A DNA stretch of 8,511 bases from Saprospirales bacterium. GTDB taxonomy: Bacteria > Bacteroidota > Bacteroidia > Chitinophagales > Saprospiraceae. Under the pieces are notes generated by a model. That model made no database searches, was not told the origin of the DNA, and saw only the letters and a list, made by a program, of their open reading frames with translations. The position numbers and the translations under genes were made by a program. Location of the stretch: assembly GCA_003559985.1 (NCBI GenBank), contig PWJP01000188.1, positions 1 to 8,511 on the forward strand, written 5' to 3'. Shown piece by piece: positions 5,435 to 8,511 of this stretch (position 1 is its first letter; every line of letters starts with the position of its first letter).

Positions 5435-6592
5435 TCAACGCACCACAGTTCTTGGAATGGCCGATGGCAGTCTGCTGAGCATTTCGTTGTTGAGCAAATT
5501 GACCGATTCGGTAAATGAACTCACCCTGATCACACTGTTTTTTTGTCTGCCCACGAGTACTACCTCATCACCCAGTTCTGCATCGGGTATATTGGATACA
5601 TCAACCATGAAAACATTCATATTAATAAGACCCGTAATGGGCGCCTTTTTTCCGTGAATCAGGACATGCCCGCGATTGGATTGAGCCCTGGGGTAGCCGT
5701 TGGAATATCCGAGTGGCATTACAGCTATTCGCATATCTTGTTGAGCCTGATAGGCGGTTCCGTATCCGATAAATTCACCTCTGGGTACGTCTCTGAGGTC
5801 CATGATATCGGTTTTCCAGGTTATGATTCTTTTCAGAGCTCTGTCGGAGGACTTGTTTGTTTCATCCAGATGGTGGTAATAGACATCTGGTGAGGGCCAA
5901 AATCCATACTGAATAACACCGGCTCTGACCATGTTGTACCGCATTTGGGGATAAACCAGGGAGCCCGCAGAAGATGCCAGGTGGATGTAGTTTGGCAGCA
6001 TTTTTCGCGATTTGCACAACTTGATAAAGTCTTTAAATCGCTTGTGCTGCTGATCGACTTTGAATTTGTTGGAATCACTTTCTGCACCACCTAGATGAGA
6101 GCAAAGGCCCTCGAATTGGATGAGACTGCGGTTGCGTTTAATAAAGGTTAGTGCCTTTCCAAAGTCTTCCTTAGGAAGGCCAGTGCGATTGGCTCCCGTT
6201 TCAACCTCCAGGTGAATGATCGCTTTCTTTCCGAGGGCTTTGGCGATGTTTTTGACCTTGGGAAGGCGGTCGTAATTGAATATATAAAACTCTATTTCGT
6301 TTTCAATGGCCCAGGCGATATCTACATCGTAGAGAATACCCATAATCATCACAGAGGAAGAACTGTTTTTGCAGGCCATGACTTCGTTGGCTTCGTGCGC
6401 TGAAGCCACTGAAAAGTGTCTGACACCTGCTTTTTCAGCCATGGTGACGAAAGGATCAATGCCGTGCCCGTAGGCGTTGGCTTTTACCACAGAAGAGAGT
6501 CGCACTTTTGGACCAATCTTTTTTCTGACAAAATTAATATTGCTGGTCAGTGCTTTCTGACTCAACTCAATTCTGGAGGAGTGTCTTACCAT
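5435..6592 (-). CDS. alr: Alanine racemase family PLP enzyme, divergent active site
   Basis: The 385-residue protein has the full two-domain alanine racemase layout: a PLP-binding TIM barrel (to about residue 240) and a C-terminal beta domain. PLP lysine is Lys37 in VVKANAYGHG. Arg136 (NRTG), His166, Arg223 (MVRAG, facing the PLP ring nitrogen) and the second catalytic base Tyr277 (GYGTAY) are present. Several positions differ from the well-studied Geobacillus enzyme: Glu129 where a carbamylated Lys sits, Ala134 for Met, MNV (325-327) in place of MDQ, and Ser377 near the position of Tyr354. These features recur, as I recall, in a Bacteroidota subgroup, so they look like a subfamily rather than decay. 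The substrate may be alanine or something broader. The start overlaps the upstream gene by 7 bp, suggesting coupled translation. Confidence 0.9.
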   Translation of the reverse strand: MVRHSSRIELSQKALTSNINFVRKKIGPKVRLSSVVKANAYGHGIDPFVTMAEKAGVRHFSVASAHEANEVMACKNSSSSVMIMGILYDVDIAWAIENEIEFYIFNYDRLPKVKNIAKALGKKAIIHLEVETGANRTGLPKEDFGKALTFIKRNRSLIQFEGLCSHLGGAESDSNKFKVDQQHKRFKDFIKLCKSRKMLPNYIHLASSAGSLVYPQMRYNMVRAGVIQYGFWPSPDVYYHHLDETNKSSDRALKRIITWKTDIMDLRDVPRGEFIGYGTAYQAQQDMRIAVMPLGYSNGYPRAQSNRGHVLIHGKKAPITGLINMNVFMVDVSNIPDAELGDEVVLVGRQKNSVIRVSSFTESVNLLNNEMLSRLPSAIPRTVVR

Positions 6593-8487
6593 ATCTTAGG
6601 AATATCGGACCATATATATTTTTTACCCCAACTCTCCGATGCGAGTTGTCTCACGCGGTTTATCTCATTAGCCTGCACTTTCCTAACTCCACGAACATGG
6701 TCCACGGGATGAAAGTGAAAGGCGTATATCCTTGATGCCAGCTCGTGAAATGGAAGGGAGGATTCTCCGGCTTCTTCTCCGTTCCCGAAAACAGTAGGAC
6801 GGATTTCCTGGCCCCAATTTTGGCGACCCTCGTTGTTGGGATTGAGAAAATAGGCGCGCATTTCGCCCTCTTCAGTCTCCCCGATGCGCAACAGAGATAT
6901 GGCGTGAAAACCGAGCATTTCTCCCTGAGCACTGGTTATGAAAATACCGATTGGACAGGGATAGGTCATTTGTTTGCCCCCGTTGTACTCCGGGTGAAAG
7001 GAAGAGTAAAACAAGCGCGTGAATCCCTCATAATCCATAATCGAATTGCTCATGTAGTCGTAAGCTGAGGCAAAGCCAACCTGGATCCAATGTCCGTATA
7101 GCGAGGGATTGACCCATTTGTGCGGGTCTTCACCCCGACCTGAAGCCAGGCGCATCATCTCGTTGTATATTTTATCCAGATGGGGCACCAAAACAGCGGA
7201 TACCACGTCCAGTTCCATATCCAGTTTGTCCACCAATCCCTTGCCGAGTTTGTTGGAATTCAACTCTGAATTTTCAAACCGCATGATGAGTTTGTTCTGA
7301 GTGGCCACAGTGATCACCATATCGATCAGCTTAGCAGGGGCGTGTCTGCTCCAGAGGCTGATTCCCCGGGCGGATTGACAGGTTGGATTGTTGCCCTGTC
7401 CCACACCAAGTGGTTGTCCGAGTATTCTAACGATACCGCTTAGCAGATGGGGAAGTGGCTCTTCATTTTGAGCGGATTCGTCCAGCGATTTTATGATTTG
7501 ACGCCCCACCACCGGGTGGACCTTAATACCACGCATGTTGTTAAGTCCGGCCTGTACGGCTTTTCTGGAAACCAGCGTTTTGTTCAGTAATCTCGATAAT
7601 CCGTAGATAGATTGGGGACTGTGGGTCATGGCCACTTCCTTAGAGAATTTTAACAGCCACTCTCTGTGGGTTTCCCATTCAGCGCGTCCCGCCGGACTTA
7701 ATGCCAGGCAATCTCCCACCAATTCGCGCTCATCTTCACTCCCAATGACATGGGCTAAAAGCGGCAGGTGACAGGGGCTTACCAGTCCGGTCCTTTCCAT
7801 AGCCTCACCCATTGCTTTGCACTCCTTTGAGATTTCCTTTTCTGACAGCTTTTTTATTTGTGAGGCGTAGTTTTTTGGTTCTGGGTACTTTTCGGAATAG
7901 GGGCTCGGATGAAAAACTGCATCTACAAAAAACTGCAACTCCCTGTCCGATTCACTACCGGAGGAGATGTCAATGCGGTCTTTAATCAGTTTTATGAGGT
8001 CCTTTGTTTTCCGGGTTTCCACCGGACGCTGGGCGCAGATCATTTTGATCTCTTCGCTGAGTCGCTCTTTGATGCCATTCAGTGGCAGGTGGTCCATCAG
8101 GTAGGTGAAAAGTGCGAAGACCTTTTTGACTTCTCTGCTTCTCAACCTGGCCCGGGCTTCTTCTCTGAGAGTCCCCAGTGCAAAGTCGAGGTTTTGAACC
8201 AAAACATCTTCCAAAAAGGAAGTTGCCTGCTCTTTGGTGAAACCTGACATTTGGTATTCTCCAAGGGAAACGGCAAGTAGTCTCAGTTCGCTGATTACCT
8301 CCATGGTGCTGGTAGGAGGACCCGCCAGAAGTGTTCCCCTGACAAGAGACGGTACCAGGGTGGAGGGAGTCTCCCAGTTGGTACCTTCAAAAATGCCGGC
8401 ACTGTCCAGTTCTCCCGATATTTTGTATAGTGTCTCAATGCCCTCCCTGCTTACTACAAGACGCTCCATCTTACTCACTAGCTTCAT
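6586..8487 (-). CDS. Large uncharacterised protein with a papain-like Cys/His/Asn pattern
   Basis: I cannot assign a named family. Numbered from the ATG at 8487 it has 633 residues, no signal peptide and no membrane helix, so it is probably cytoplasmic. Residues 1-350 look mostly helical. The C-terminal part holds dense motif-like blocks: QPLGVGQGNNPTCQSARG (359-375, Cys370), LVPHLDKIYNEM (433-444), GRGEDPHKWVNP (450-461), FHPEYNGG (497-504), GFHAISLLRI (526-535, His528), AYFLNPNNEGRQNWG (545-559, Asn549) and GESSLPFHELASRIYAFHFHP (after 574). The order Cys, His-Ala, Asn-Pro-Asn, Trp-Gly resembles papain-fold hydrolases or transglutaminases; this is inference. The frame stays open to the window edge (SLTKQEKA before the Met), so the true start may lie outside. 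The stop overlaps the racemase start by 7 bp. Confidence 0.8.
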   Translation of the reverse strand: MKLVSKMERLVVSREGIETLYKISGELDSAGIFEGTNWETPSTLVPSLVRGTLLAGPPTSTMEVISELRLLAVSLGEYQMSGFTKEQATSFLEDVLVQNLDFALGTLREEARARLRSREVKKVFALFTYLMDHLPLNGIKERLSEEIKMICAQRPVETRKTKDLIKLIKDRIDISSGSESDRELQFFVDAVFHPSPYSEKYPEPKNYASQIKKLSEKEISKECKAMGEAMERTGLVSPCHLPLLAHVIGSEDERELVGDCLALSPAGRAEWETHREWLLKFSKEVAMTHSPQSIYGLSRLLNKTLVSRKAVQAGLNNMRGIKVHPVVGRQIIKSLDESAQNEEPLPHLLSGIVRILGQPLGVGQGNNPTCQSARGISLWSRHAPAKLIDMVITVATQNKLIMRFENSELNSNKLGKGLVDKLDMELDVVSAVLVPHLDKIYNEMMRLASGRGEDPHKWVNPSLYGHWIQVGFASAYDYMSNSIMDYEGFTRLFYSSFHPEYNGGKQMTYPCPIGIFITSAQGEMLGFHAISLLRIGETEEGEMRAYFLNPNNEGRQNWGQEIRPTVFGNGEEAGESSLPFHELASRIYAFHFHPVDHVRGVRKVQANEINRVRQLASESWGKKYIWSDIPKIW

Positions 8488-8511
8488 CGCCTTTTCCTGT
8501 TTGGTCAGGCT

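Noticed and set aside
6745..7068. A 107-codon plus-strand open frame inside the large minus-strand gene
   Set aside because: It lies wholly within the conserved C-terminal part of the 633-residue protein on the other strand and has no independent support.

Overview
The window looks chromosomal and comes from a Gram-negative bacterium, most likely a member of the Bacteroidota. Four things point that way. The order rpsI-rpsB-tsf is typical of the group, and a surE / small membrane protein / lpxB cluster is one I associate with it from memory. None of rpsB, tsf, pyrH, surE or lpxB has a recognisable Shine-Dalgarno sequence. The one long intergenic stretch is full of degenerate AATT-containing 7-8-mer tandem repeats. 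Class-level placement (Saprospiria or Cytophagia) would be a guess.

Plus strand, 1-2453: the last 15 codons of rpsI (ribosomal protein S9), then rpsB (S2), tsf (EF-Ts), a strong intrinsic terminator, and pyrH (UMP kinase) starting only 20 nt after the terminator T-run. No frr follows pyrH.

Non-coding, 2454-3002: about 550 bp between two convergent transcription units. It holds two heptamer arrays with the same layout, an octamer array, an 18-bp perfect palindrome, a paired CGCAAAGG motif and two small hairpins. I see no gene in it. It looks like a landing zone for small dispersed repeats.

Minus strand, 8487 (or beyond the edge) down to 3003: one compact probable operon. In transcription order it contains: a large protein of about 633 residues with no assigned function but a Cys/His/Asn pattern like a papain-fold hydrolase; an alanine-racemase-family enzyme overlapping it by 7 bp; surE; a 111-residue three-helix membrane protein; a 31-codon candidate small ORF that overlaps the next start as ATGA; and lpxB. 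Racemase and LpxB serve the cell envelope (peptidoglycan D-amino acids and lipid A), SurE is a nucleotidase, and the large protein has no known role.

The items most worth a second look are the large Cys/His/Asn protein, the altered active-site residues of the racemase, the small ORF before lpxB, and the twin heptamer arrays.
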